A stretch of 64,000 bases of DNA from JAWKIJ01 sp041394325 (lineage in GTDB: Bacteria; Actinomycetota; Acidimicrobiia; Acidimicrobiales; Microtrichaceae): contig JAWKIJ010000001.1 of assembly GCA_041394325.1 (NCBI GenBank), positions 2,790,001 to 2,854,000 of the forward strand, in the 5' to 3' direction. Positions within the stretch are counted from its first letter, which is position 1. The number at the start of each line of letters is the position of its first letter. Positions 54,794 through 64,000 of the stretch are shown piece after piece. Position numbers and translations under genes: made by a program. The notes below the pieces were generated by a model. It saw nothing but the letters and a program-made list of their open reading frames with translations, was not told where the DNA came from and made no database searches.

Positions 54794-55420
54794 CGGCTGA
54801 CCTTCCAACCGTCGGGTGTCAGTTCCACCGGCGCGGTGCCACCGCCACCGTCGCCGGTGGGGACGTCGATCGTGTAGTCGACCGTCGCGTTTCGCACTGG
54901 CGAACTCGACCTGCACGATGTCGACCCGGGCCGCCAGCATCGTCGCCGCGTTCGGTCCGCGGGCCGCCTGTTCCATCGCGACCTCCACCCCCTTCGGGTC
55001 GGTGATCGGCGCGAGTCGTTGGGCCATGTCGGCGCTGGGGTCGTAGACGACCTGGAAGGCCTTTCGCACAGCCGCTGCGGCGGCCACCGGGTCCTCGGGC
55101 TCGGTCGGGACGGTCGTCCCGACCGGTCCCGGATCCGCTCCGATCGCCTCGACCCGGTGCCGCAGATCGAGCATCTGGTCTCGAAGTTCGTTCGCCCGGA
55201 GGTGCGCGACCACCGCGAACACCAGGGCTCCGGCCGCCAGCACCAGGGCCGCGGCGGCCAGTGCCCCCTCCAACGAACCCCGCCGGTGGTCGTCGGGCGC
55301 GCCGGATCGGTGCGGCGACCCCGTCGGTCCTGTCCCTCCGCCGGCACCCTCGGAGGGTTGGGGCCCCGGTCCCGGTGCGTGCGGGGAGGAGTAGCCGGTC
55401 CGGCCCGTCATGGAGCCCAC
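54742..55420 (-). CDS. Membrane-anchored hypothetical protein, one frameshift
   Basis: About 225 residues. A Pro/Gly-rich cytoplasmic N-terminus, one helix (ALAAAALVLAAGALVFAVVAH) with a short coiled segment after it, then an extracytoplasmic domain (AAAAAVRKAFQVVYDPSADMAQRLAPITDPKGV, typical of NTF2-like low-similarity proteins). The frame shifts near 54890, and the corrected C-terminus is NATVDYTIDVPTGDGGG...SVCTALAAVGGACTG. Probably surface exposed. Role unknown. Confidence 0.6.
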
Positions 55421-55451
55421 GCACCTCCGACGCCGATCGTCACCGGAGTCC

Positions 55452-57151
55452 TCAGAGCGCCGAGGTCACGGCGCCGACGTCGGCACCCTGGGCCAACTTC
55501 GCGTACTTCGCGAGCACGCCGCGGTCGTAACGCGGCTCGGGGTGCTTCAACGCGGTGCGCCGCTCGGCGAGGACCGCGTCGTCCACCAGCAGGTCGATGA
55601 CGTGGTTTCGCACGTCGACCCGGACCCGGTCGCCTTCCTCGACGAGTGCGATCGGACCACCGTCGACGGCCTCGGGCGCGACGTGGCCGATGCAGAACCC
55701 GTGGGTTCCGCCACTGAACCGCCCGTCGGTGACGAGTGCGGTGTCCCCACCACGTCCGACACCCTTGATCGCACCGGTGATGGCCAGCATCTCACGCATA
55801 CCGGGGCCGCCCTTGGGACCCTCGTATCGGATCACGACCACGTCGCCGGCGTTGATCCTTCCGCCGATGACCGCGTCCATCGCGTCGTCCTCCCCGTTGA
55901 ACACCCGTGCCGGACCCTCGAAGTCGTCGAAGTCGATTCCCGCGACCTTGACCACCGAACCGTTGGGGGCGAGTGAACCGCGCAGGACGGCGATTCCGCC
56001 CTCCGTGTGGATGGGGTTGTCGAAGGTGTGCACCACCTCGCCGTCGGGTGGCGGGGGCTTGAGCATCGCGAGGTTCTCCCCCACCGTGCGGCCGGTGACC
56101 GTGACCTCGTCGAGGGCCAGCAGACCCTGTTCGGCCAGCATCTGCATCACCACGGGCACTCCACCGATTCGGTCGACGTCGAGCATGTGGTACTTGCCGT
56201 GCGGCTTGGTGTCCGCGAGGTGCGGCACCTTTGCCGCGACCCGGTTGAAGTCCTCCAACTCGAGTTCGACCCCCGCCTCGTACGCGATCGCGAGCAGGTG
56301 CAGCACTGCGTTGGTGGAACCGCCCAGGGCGTTGACAACCGCGATCGCGTTGAGGAAGGCCCCACGGGTGAGGATGTCGCGGGGTCGGATGCCCGCTCGG
56401 AGCAGACCCATCACCGCCGTCCCGGACGCGTACGCGGCGTCGGCCCGACGCCGGTCCACCGCGGGCGCCGACGCGGAGCCCGGTAGGGAGAGGCCGAGCG
56501 CCTCGCCGACCGACGCCATCGTGTTGGCCGTGAACATGCCGGCGCACGCGCCGATCGTGGGGCACGCTTCGTGCTCGATCGCGTCGAGCTCGGCCCCGTC
56601 GATGTTGCCCGCGGCGAAGGCACCGACCGCCTCGAACACGGAGGTGATGTCGAGGACGCGCCCGTTGTGGTTGCCGGGCAGCTTGGAGCCGCCGTAGAGG
56701 AAAACGGTGGGAACGTTGAGCCGCGCCGCAGCCATCATCATCCCCGGTAGCGACTTGTCGCATCCGCGAACGTGACCATCGCGTCGAACCGCTCGGCATG
56801 CATGACCGTCTCGACCGAGTCGGCGATCACCTCACGGCTCACCAACGATGCGCGCATGCCCTCGTGACCCATCGAGATGGCGTCGGACACGGCGATCGTG
56901 TTGAACTCGATCGGATAGCCGCCGGCATCGCGGACCCCGACCTTGGCCCGCTTGGCCAGCGCATCGAGCGGCATGTTGCAGGGCGTGACCTCGTTCCACG
57001 ACGACACGACGCCCACCTGGGCCTTGTCCCAGTCGGCGTCGGTCATCCCGACCGCCCGCAACATCGCTCGTGCGGGTGCTCGTTGGAAGCCTTCGGTGAC
57101 CTCGGACGAGCGCGGCTTGAGGTCGGAGCCGCCGATGGGGTGCTCGGTCAT
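55452..57151 (-). CDS. ilvD: Dihydroxy-acid dehydratase, one frameshift
   Basis: FeS enzyme of valine and isoleucine synthesis. ATG 57151; LKPRSSEVTEGFQRAPARAML, SSWNEVTPCNMPLDALA (first Cys), SDAISMGHEGMRASLVSREVIADSVE, FDAMVTFAG. The frame then slips near 56763, where the expected GCDKSLPGMMMAAARLN needs one more base, and runs intact through HEACPTIGACAGMFTANTM (third Cys), VTDGRFSGGTHGFCIGHVAPEA to 55452. Total about 566 residues. It stands apart from the ilvBNC operon. Confidence 0.92.
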
Positions 57152-57240
57152 GGGTCCAGCGTAGGTCCGGGCATCACGCGAACCGGAGAACTCCTGTGGG
57201 CCACGCGGCGCCGGACGCCGAGGTCACGAACAGTTCGCAC

Positions 57241-57812
57241 TCATCCCGCGGTGACCACCCCGTCCGCACTGTGGTACTCCTGGCCCTTCATCAGCGCGTC
57301 GATCTGCGTGCGGGCCTGGGCCGACAAGGGGTTGGTGGCGTAGTGGTCGACGATGTCGAGGATCTCGCTGAAGGTGTCGCGCTGGCTGACCAGGGCCTTC
57401 TTCACCTCCGGGGACGGCACCAGGGTCACGACGTGGTTGTAGACCTTGATGATGCCGAGCGCGAGCGTCTGGCGTGCCCTCGTGTCGCTGAGCGCTGTCG
57501 GCGACAGGCGGGCACCCCGTGCGGCCTTCTGGGAGAGGATGGTGCACGCGTCGTCGCTCGCCAACATCCGGTCGAAGACCTTGTTGAGCTGTTCGATCGT
57601 CTTGGATGTCGACGTTGCGTCGTCGAGGTCGCCGTCCACCGACAGCCTCCTCGCCAGGGTCGTCGGAGCGCGCTACTGCCGATCTGACGACTGTCGGTAC
57701 AGCCCGCCGACACCGTTGCCGCAAGCAGCACGAACAGCGACACGAGGGCGACCCGGTACGGGGATCGCGGGCCGGCAGGGTGACGACAGAGCGGCAGGGA
57801 TCGGGGCGACAT
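57241..57812 (-). CDS. Lipoprotein of unknown function, one frameshift
   Basis: The N-terminal signal VALVSLFVLLAATVSAGC (lipobox at about residue 38) is in one frame; the mature domain (TIEQLNKVFDRMLASDDACTILSQKA, then IIKVYNHVVTLVPSPEVKKALVSQRDTFSEILDIVDHYA) is in another, joined near 57660. Helical, soluble outer domain; two cysteines in total. No family recognised. It lies next to a second lipoprotein of similar layout. Confidence 0.55.
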
Positions 57813-57917
57813 CGGCGACGGGCTTCTCCGGAGTGGTGCGGGACTCAGTGTACGGATGCGCCCCCGGAGCGCCAGGTCGGAGCGATGCGGGACCGCCCCG
57901 TGAGGGACCCCGGCTGC

Positions 57918-58532
57918 TCAGGGATGCGGGGCCGACGTCGGAGCGGCCGGTGCCACCTCGTATCCGAGGCAGTGGTCGTACTGGTACCGCTCGATCCTGC
58001 GGATCGCCGTGAGGGTGTTGCCGCTGCGCATCGCGGCGAGGGCGTCGGCGTCGCGCAGGTTGCCGCCGGACCTCTCGATCGCGGTGGCCGCCTCGGTGAG
58101 CGCCCGATGCAGCACCGTCCAACTCCCTCGCAACTCCCAGGGTAGGAACCGCTTCGAATCGTCTCGCTCCGAGGGTGGGTCGCGCCTGGCCGCCATGGCG
58201 ACCTTCTCCACCAGGTCCCGGTACTCCCCGATCAGATCCGCCGGGAACGTGGTCGGAGCGGAGTCCATCTCGTGGAGGAACATGCAGAAGTTTCCGGACT
58301 CCAGCGCTTCGCCGAGCCCCGCCGCCACCGTGGAGGGTGTCGGCGACGTGGTGGGCGGCACGAGGTCTCCGCGCAGGAGCGGTGAGAGCGAGGTCGGAAC
58401 CAACCGCGGGTTGAGGCTCGACTCGTCGTCGCCGCCCGTGCAGCCGAGGAGCCCCGTGACCACGAGCACGGTCAACAGCACCGCGGTGACGCGACGCGAT
58501 CCGGCCGCGCGCGACGGGGTGCCGACGGTCAT
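57918..58532 (-). CDS. Lipoprotein of unknown function
   Basis: 204 residues. Signal VTAVLLTVLVVTGLLGC with lipobox Cys at about residue 31, a Ser/Thr/Pro linker, then a helical domain with two cysteines (GNFCMFLHEMD, YDHCLGYEVA). Its start overlaps the gatB stop by four bases, so it is probably transcribed with gatCAB. No family recognised. Confidence 0.65.
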   Translation of the reverse strand: MTVGTPSRAAGSRRVTAVLLTVLVVTGLLGCTGGDDESSLNPRLVPTSLSPLLRGDLVPPTTSPTPSTVAAGLGEALESGNFCMFLHEMDSAPTTFPADLIGEYRDLVEKVAMAARRDPPSERDDSKRFLPWELRGSWTVLHRALTEAATAIERSGGNLRDADALAAMRSGNTLTAIRRIERYQYDHCLGYEVAPAAPTSAPHP

Positions 58533-60034
58533 CCGCGCCGGGCTTGCAACAGGGCCGTGATCGACTTTCCGTCGGCCTTGCCACCCGTGGCCTTCATCGC
58601 CTGCCCCACGAAGAAGCCCAACACCTTGTGCTCACCACCACAGAACTTCGCCCAGTCGTCGGGATGCTCCGCGATCAACCGATCGACGAGCGCCTCGCTC
58701 TCCCCCGATGCCATCGCCTCGAAGCCGAACTCGGACGCGACCGCCTCCGGGGTGACCCGAGGGCCTCTCTCCAGCAGTTCGGCCAGCACGGTCTTGGCCT
58801 GCGTGGCGGTGATCGATCCGTCCACCTCCATGCGGGTGAGCGCCGCCAGCTGCAGCGGCGTCAACGTGGTGGCCCGATGGTCGGCGAGGTTGTGTTCGGC
58901 GTGGTTGGCGGCGCGGGCGGCGTCGCCGCCGGCCTCCACCGCGGCGACCACCAGGTCGTCGAGGCCGCGTTGCACCACCATCGCCGCGGTCTCGGCCGCG
59001 ATCGAGTGGTCGTCGACGAGCCGCTTGCGGCGTTCACGGGGCAGCATCGGCAACTCCGCCCGCACCCGCTCGATCCACTCCTCACCCGGGTCGACGACCA
59101 CGAGGTCGGGCTCGGGGAAGTACCGGTAGTCCGTGGCCTCCTCCTTGGAACGCAGGGTGGAGGTCCGACCGGTGTCGTCGTTCCAGTGACGGGTCTCCTG
59201 GGCAACCCCCTCGCCGTTCTGTAGCAGGTCGACCTGCCGGCGCGCCTCGTAGTCGATCGCGCGACCCAGCGAACGCAACGAGTTGACGTTCTTGATCTCG
59301 CAGCGGATGCCCAGGGGGTCCCCGATCCGGCGCACGCTGACGTTGCAGTCGACGCGCATCGAACCCTCCTCCATCTTGCCGTCCGACGCGCCCACCGTGA
59401 CCAGGATCGCACGCAGTTCCGACACGTAGGCCTTGGCCTCCTCAGCGGTGCGGAGATCGGGCCTGCCGACGATCTCGAGTAACGGCACGCCCGCACGGTT
59501 GAAGTCGATGAGCGAGTAGGCCGCGTCGTGGATACGCCCCGACGCCCCGCCCATGTGCGTCGACTTGCCGGTGTCCTCCTCCAGATGGGCGCGCTCGATG
59601 CCCACCCGGGTGCCGTCTGGGAGCTCCAACCAGCCGTCCGCATTGATCGGCAGGTCGTACTGGGAGATCTGATAGCCCTTCGGCATGTCCGGGTAGAAGT
59701 AGTTCTTGCGGGCGAAGACGGACCGCTGCACCCGACAGTTCAGTGCGAGCCCGGTACGGATGGCCAGTTCGACGGCCTGACGGTTGAGCACCGGGAGCGC
59801 CCCGGGCAGTCCCAGGGTCACGGGGTCGATCGCAGTGTTCGGGTCACCACCGAACCGGTTGGGAGACGCGGAGAAGAGCTTGGTCCGGGTGGACAACTCC
59901 GCGTGCACCTCCAGTCCCACGACGATCTCCCAGCCGTCGGGAACCGCCGGGTTCTGAGGTTGCTGTGGCCGGGTGGTCGTGAACACCTCACCGGTGCCGC
60001 CGACCGAGGCCGTCGGGGTGGTCTCGCCGCTCAT
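58529..60034 (-). CDS. gatB: Asp/Glu-tRNA amidotransferase subunit B
   Basis: 501 residues from ATG 60034. WEIVVGLEVHAELSTRTKLFSASPNRFGGDPNT, LPGALPVLN, ARKNYFYPDMPKGYQISQYDLPI, EEDTGKSTH, then a GatB/YqeY tail (FFVGQAMKATGGKADGKSITALL). Phosphorylates the tRNA-bound Glu or Asp and binds the tRNA. Frame intact. ATG overlaps the gatA stop. Confidence 0.95.
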   Translation of the reverse strand: MSGETTPTASVGGTGEVFTTTRPQQPQNPAVPDGWEIVVGLEVHAELSTRTKLFSASPNRFGGDPNTAIDPVTLGLPGALPVLNRQAVELAIRTGLALNCRVQRSVFARKNYFYPDMPKGYQISQYDLPINADGWLELPDGTRVGIERAHLEEDTGKSTHMGGASGRIHDAAYSLIDFNRAGVPLLEIVGRPDLRTAEEAKAYVSELRAILVTVGASDGKMEEGSMRVDCNVSVRRIGDPLGIRCEIKNVNSLRSLGRAIDYEARRQVDLLQNGEGVAQETRHWNDDTGRTSTLRSKEEATDYRYFPEPDLVVVDPGEEWIERVRAELPMLPRERRKRLVDDHSIAAETAAMVVQRGLDDLVVAAVEAGGDAARAANHAEHNLADHRATTLTPLQLAALTRMEVDGSITATQAKTVLAELLERGPRVTPEAVASEFGFEAMASGESEALVDRLIAEHPDDWAKFCGGEHKVLGFFVGQAMKATGGKADGKSITALLQARRG

Positions 60035-61498
60035 CGCGCACCTCCGGAGGCCCGTGAGGCGTGCACCGCGGGGAGCGGGGTGGGTGGCGCCACCGCCTCC
60101 ATCGCTCCCGCCACCCGAAACATCGCGACCTCGCCCAGCGCGGGCGCGAGCACCTGCACGCCGATGGGCAGCCCACCCTCGCCGACGCCGAACGGCACCG
60201 ACATCGCCGGATGGCCCGCGAGGTTCGTGGGGACGGTGCACACGTCGCCCATGTACATCGCGAGCGGGTCGTCGGTGTGTTCGCCGAGGGGGCGACCGAC
60301 GTGGCGGTGGGGGCGATCATGGCGTCCACCTCGCGGTACGCGGCGTCGAAGTCGCGGATCACCAGCGTCCGAACCTTCTGTGCGGTGCGGTAGTAGGCGT
60401 CGTAATAGCCCGCGGAGAGCGCGTAGGTGCCCAACATGATGCGGTTGCGGACCTCGTGGCCGAAACCCTCGCTCCGGGTCCGGTCGTACATCTCCGGCGT
60501 GGAGGCCGCGTCCACCCGCAACCCATAGCGGACCCCGTCGAAACGCGAGAGGTTGGAGGAGGCCTCCGCGGGGCGAGCACGTAGTAGGCGGACAGCGCCG
60601 TGCTGACGGCGGGGACCGAGACGTCGAGCACCGTCGCTCCGGCGGCGGCGAGCGCGTCGGCCGCCGCCCGGACACGATGGGCCACCTCGGGGCTGATCCC
60701 CTCCCCGAGGAACTCCCGGGGAACCCCGATCCGCATGCCGGCGACGCCGGCACCGACCGCCTCACGAAGGTCGGGCAACGGCTCGGGGATGGACGTGGAG
60801 TCGAGCGGGTCGTGACCCGCGATGACACCCAACAAGGCGGCGGTGTCGGCCACGTCGAGGCCGAAGGGACCGATCTGGTCGAGTGAGGATGCATAGGCGA
60901 CCAGGCCGAGGCGCGACACCCGCCCGTAGGTGGGTTTGGCTCCCACGACTCCGCACAACGCGGCGGGCTGGCGAATGGAGCCGCCGGTGTCGGACCCGAG
61001 CGCCAGGGGACCGGCGCGAGCGGCGACGGCAACCGCGGAACCGCCCGAGGACCCGCCGGGAATCCGACCCGGATCGTAGGGATTGCGGCTGGGCCCGGTG
61101 ACGGAGCTCTCCGTGGTCGATCCCATCGCGAACTCGTCCATGTTGGTCTTGCCGACGACGACCAAACCCGCGGCACGTACCCGCTCGACGACCGTCGCGT
61201 CGTAGGGAGGACGCCAACCGGCCAGGATCCTCGAACCGCACGTGGTGTCGATTCCCCGGGTGCAAAGGTTGTCCTTCAACGCGATCGGCACCCCGGCCAG
61301 GGGACCCAGCCGCTCCCCGTCCGCTCGCCGGCGGTCGACCTCGTCGGCCTGACGCAGGGCCGTCTCCCGTGTCACGAGGTTGAACGCGTGCAGCCGCCCT
61401 TCGACCGCGTCTATGGCGTCGAGTGCGGACTCCGCGGCCTCCCGGGCCGTACTCCCTCCCGACGCGATGTCCGCGGCGAGTTCCAATGCGACGCTCAC
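60031..61498 (-). CDS. gatA: Asp/Glu-tRNA amidotransferase subunit A, two frameshifts
   Basis: Glutaminase subunit. Starts at 61498; amidase signature LAGVPIALKDNLCTRG (catalytic Lys), GKTNMDEFAMGSTTESS and PGGSSGGSAVAVAA with the Ser-cisSer-Lys triad, then GSDTGGSIRQPAALCGVVGAKPTYGRVSR. The frame changes near 60570 (before SRFDGVRYGLRVDAAST) and near 60285 (before PLAMYMGDVCTVPTNLAGHPAMSVPFG); the family alignment is otherwise unbroken to 60031. About 488 residues. Such damage in a normally essential gene points to sequencing error. Confidence 0.92.
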
Positions 61499-61797
61499 GG
61501 CTCCTCGGCCTTCACCGGCGGGACGCGGAACATGTCGGCCTCCGTCTGCGGCGCGGCGGCTAGGACCTCGGCTCGGTCGAGGGACGGGGCGACGACGTCG
61601 TCGCGCATGACGTTGACGAGTGGATACGGGTGCGCGGTGGGCTCCACCCCGTCGAGGTCGAGCAACGACATGTCGGCGGCGTGGTCGAGGATGTCGCCGA
61701 GTTGGCGGGCGCTGCGATCCAGGTCGGCGTCGTCGAGATCGAGCCGGGCGAGTCGCGCGACGCGGACCACGTCGTCGCGGGAGATGCGGGGGGACAT
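61495..61797 (-). CDS. gatC: Asp/Glu-tRNA amidotransferase subunit C
   Basis: 100 residues. ISRDDVVRVARLARLDLDDADLD at the start, then DMSLLDLDGVEPTAHPYPLVNVMRDD. Stabilises the GatA-GatB complex. Its stop overlaps the gatA start (four bases). First gene of gatC-gatA-gatB. Presence of GatCAB with only gltX in view suggests the indirect route for Gln-tRNA or Asn-tRNA. Confidence 0.93.
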   Translation of the reverse strand: MSPRISRDDVVRVARLARLDLDDADLDRSARQLGDILDHAADMSLLDLDGVEPTAHPYPLVNVMRDDVVAPSLDRAEVLAAAPQTEADMFRVPPVKAEEP

Positions 61798-61902
61798 GGG
61801 TTCCGATCGTAGGCGGGAGCCGGTTCGCGGCGGCGCAGCCGACGACCGCCTCCTAGAGTGACGCCGTTCAACACCTATGTCTCCAAAGAGGGGAAGCCGT
61901 CA

Positions 61903-62313
61903 ATGGCCAAGTTCCAGTTCCTCACCCCAGAGTGGGTCGAGGCTGCCCACAAGATCCGTGACGAGTTCGAGGGCAAGCTGCCTCCACCGGCACACACGGT
62001 GAGGATGAACCAGATCGTGACCGAGGTCCCCTTCTCCGACGAGGACGTGAAGGCCTACATGGACACGAGCAACGGCACGACCGACATGGGTCTCGGCGAA
62101 CTGGAGAACCCCGACCTGACGGTGACGGTCGACTACGAGACCGCCAAGGCCATCATCGTGGACGGCAACCCCCAGGCGGGGATGAACGCGTTCATGCAGG
62201 GAAAGATCAAGGTCCAGGGCGACATGACCAAGCTCATGGCGATGCAGGCGACCGGCGCCGCCGACCCCGCCGCGGAGGAGTTGGCGACCCGCATCCAGGA
62301 GATCACCGAGTAG
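61903..62313 (+). CDS. SCP2 sterol-transfer-family protein
   Basis: 136 residues from ATG 61903, behind AGAGGGGA. FLTPEWVEAAHKIRDEF at the start, DLTVTVDYETAKAIIVDGNPQAGMNAFMQGKIKVQGDMTKLM, the SCP2 core and lipid-binding helix, at the end. Such small SCP2 proteins bind acyl-CoA or other lipids in the cytoplasm. Divergent from gatC. Confidence 0.85.
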   Translation: MAKFQFLTPEWVEAAHKIRDEFEGKLPPPAHTVRMNQIVTEVPFSDEDVKAYMDTSNGTTDMGLGELENPDLTVTVDYETAKAIIVDGNPQAGMNAFMQGKIKVQGDMTKLMAMQATGAADPAAEELATRIQEITE

Positions 62314-62340
62314 GGCACGGCGGCACGTCGCCGGGGTGTC

Positions 62341-62357
62341 TCGCCTCCCGGAGGCGA
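62341..62357 (+). terminator. Hairpin after the SCP2 gene
   Basis: TCGCCTCC and GGAGGCGA form a perfect 8-base stem around one base, 28 bases after the stop. Probably a transcription stop in the convergent gap; no T run. Confidence 0.45.
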
Positions 62358-62368
62358 GGGACCCGGCC

Positions 62369-62441
62369 GGAGCCGGTTGGGGCGGCCGCGCTGCGCGGCG
62401 GCTGGGGATCACCACAGAGGCAGACCGCCCCAACCCGCTCC
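62369..62441. repeat. 17-base inverted repeat in the convergent gap
   Basis: GGAGCCGGTTGGGGCGG at 62369-62385 and its reverse complement with one mismatch at 62425-62441, 39 bases apart. The region 62314-62576 between the SCP2 and kinase genes holds no gene that I can support. Confidence 0.5.
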
Positions 62442-62576
62442 GTCGGGTATCGGCTCGACAACATAGAGCGCTCCCGCGCACGGTACGCGGATACCCACTC
62501 CCTTTGCGGGCGGCCCGAGGGCGAACCCCGCCGAGGCGCTCCCGGAGCGCTCGGCGCAGCGGTCATCGACACGGCC

Positions 62577-64000
62577 TCAGGGACGGGTCGTGAGGCGAAC
62601 GGCCGAGTTCCTCGGCTTCATCTCCCCTGGAGCGGGGGTCATCGCGGTCACCTTGTTGCTGGGGGATCCGTCCACGTTGTCGATGACGAACCCCTGACTC
62701 TCCAGTATCCCCGCGGCATCGGCGCCGGTTCGTCCCAACACGTTGGGGATCGCGACCAGTTCGGGGCCCTTGGAGACGACCACGTCGACGGTGCTGTCAC
62801 GGGGCACCGACGCACCGTCGGGTTGGCTCAGCGACAGCACCGTGCCGACCGCAGCGTCGCTGAACTGGTCGACGCGGTTGACCCGGAGGCGCAGCGCGGT
62901 GAGAGCGCCCGCGACCTCGTCGAAGGGCTTGGACACCAGACCGGCCGGAACGACGCGCGGCTGAGGTCCCTTGGAGACGGTCAGGTCGACGCGACCGCCC
63001 TTGGGCACCTTCCCCTGGGCGTCCGGAACGGGATCGAGGGTCGCCGCGATCAGCGCGTCGGCCGGGACGTCCTCGTCGAACTCGTCGGATCGGCGGCCGT
63101 CCCGGAGGCCGGCCTCGGCGATGCGGGCCTGTGCCTCGGCGACGGGGAGCGCCGACGGAAGGTCGGGTGGCGTGACGAGCGTGTTGCCGAGCGACACCGT
63201 CAGGGCCACCGACGCACCCTTCGCGAGCCGGGTCCCCGCTCGGGGGTCGATCCGATCACCTCGTCGACACGCGTGCCGTCCTTGCGCGCTCGAACGACGG
63301 AGACCTCGAAGCCCTGCGCCCTCAGGCGGGCGGTGGCGACCTGGCGCGACTGGCCGATCACGTGTGCCACCGTGGCGGCGGGGACGCGCACGGCGAACCA
63401 CCACACCCCGAACGCCACCCCGGCCGTCACCAGGATCAAAGCCAGGGCCACCACCGGCCGGCCACGACGACGTGCGGGCACTGGTCGGGCGACCGGCGGC
63501 CCGAGGGGGTCACCATCGGCGTCGGCGTCGCCGGACTCCTCGCCGGACACCTCGCCCCCGGGTCGCACCCGCAGCCCGGACCCCCGCGGCGACCGAGCCC
63601 CGTCACTCCCGGCACCGTCGCCATCGCCGTCGCCATCGCTGCCATCGACGACCACGACCGGTGCCCGGGACCGCTCGACGTCGGGGGCCGGGTGATTCGG
63701 AACGGGCAACACCTCGGTATGGCCGTCACGAACCAACCCGGCTGGCACCACCGTGGGGATCGGCACGGTCTCCGCGAGGTGGTCGACCGGCCCGGCGGTC
63801 GACGCCGTGTCACGGAGGTCCGTGACGGCCTCCTCCTCCGTGTCGTGGGGGGCGTCCCGGCGACCGCGGGAGCGTGCCATCATGTCGAGTCGCTCGGTGG
63901 GCATCACACCCACCACGGGAAGTCCCGCCGGGGGGTCGAGGTCGACCCCCGCCGTCTCGAGATACTCGATGAGCTCGTCGGCCCAGGGGCGACTTGTGCG
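62577..64000 (-). CDS. PASTA-domain Ser/Thr kinase, C-terminal part, one frameshift, runs off right edge
   Basis: From the window edge the frame reads TSRPWADELIEYLETAG, which fits the end of a PknB-type kinase domain, then a long acidic/Pro linker, a transmembrane helix (VVALALILVTAGVAFGVWWF, around 63470-63400) and four extracellular PASTA repeats ending in ALTVSLG, DLTVSKGP, DVVVSKGP and the final AVRLTTRP. The frame shifts near 63248, inside the first PASTA repeat. PASTA domains bind muropeptides, so this is likely a cell-wall sensing kinase; the catalytic domain itself lies outside the window. Confidence 0.85.

Overview
The window is high-GC actinobacterial DNA. The gene set and the many GTG starts fit an Acidimicrobiia-like genome (inference): actinobacterial fusions such as a uroporphyrinogen-III synthase joined to a winged helix, a citramalate synthase, an SCP2 protein, a PASTA kinase and the GatCAB amidotransferase. 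No rRNA or species marker is present, so placement below class is not possible.

Layout. (1) 1-3305, minus strand: the start of a type I-E CRISPR-Cas operon, cas3 followed by the first third of casA/cse1, which runs off the left edge. No CRISPR array is in view. (2) 3500-14605: a tRNA-Glu integration hotspot. The complete tRNA-Glu lies at 14533-14605, and its 3' part is repeated at 3528 and 9740, marking two tandem islands. Island I (about 6.2 kb) has a small membrane protein, a SnoaL-like protein, a large LuxR-type ATPase regulator and a MazEF-type toxin-antitoxin pair. Island II (about 4.7 kb) has a truncated tyrosine integrase, a large protein with a HEPN RN-x3-H motif and an ISL3-family insertion sequence with visible terminal repeats. 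(3) 14657-18000: tRNA-Gln, a DUF218 protein, gltX and an L,D-transpeptidase. (4) 18014-26208, minus: a nitrate/nitrite assimilation operon, nirB-nirD-UROS/winged helix-FeS/anchor fusion-nasA. (5) 26316-62313: housekeeping and amino-acid biosynthesis: leuB-ilvE-cimA, greA, mscL, ppx, rsgA, leuCD, serA, an S9 peptidase, an aspartate-type aminotransferase, serC, thrB, metY, ung, ilvB-ilvN-ilvC, ilvD and gatC-gatA-gatB, plus lipoproteins and an MFS transporter. (6) 62577-64000: the C-terminal part of a PASTA-domain Ser/Thr kinase, running off the right edge.

How the genes work together. Nearly the whole branched-chain amino-acid pathway is here: cimA for 2-oxobutyrate, ilvBN, ilvC, ilvD, ilvE, leuC, leuD and leuB. 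So are serine synthesis (serA, serC) and part of the threonine/methionine branch (thrB, metY). The leuB and ilvB transcription units each start with a tiny ORF ending in Val/Ile codons (SIVVIP-stop and TLVVP-stop), followed by a terminator-like hairpin. I read these as ribosome-mediated attenuators.

Caution. At least twenty real genes, including the normally essential gltX, gatA, ilvD and leuB, carry apparent one- or two-base frameshifts, many at short G or C runs and some in compensating pairs (greA, the LuxR regulator). The simplest explanation is homopolymer error in the assembly, not gene decay. Coordinates of such genes are given as the full reconstructed span.
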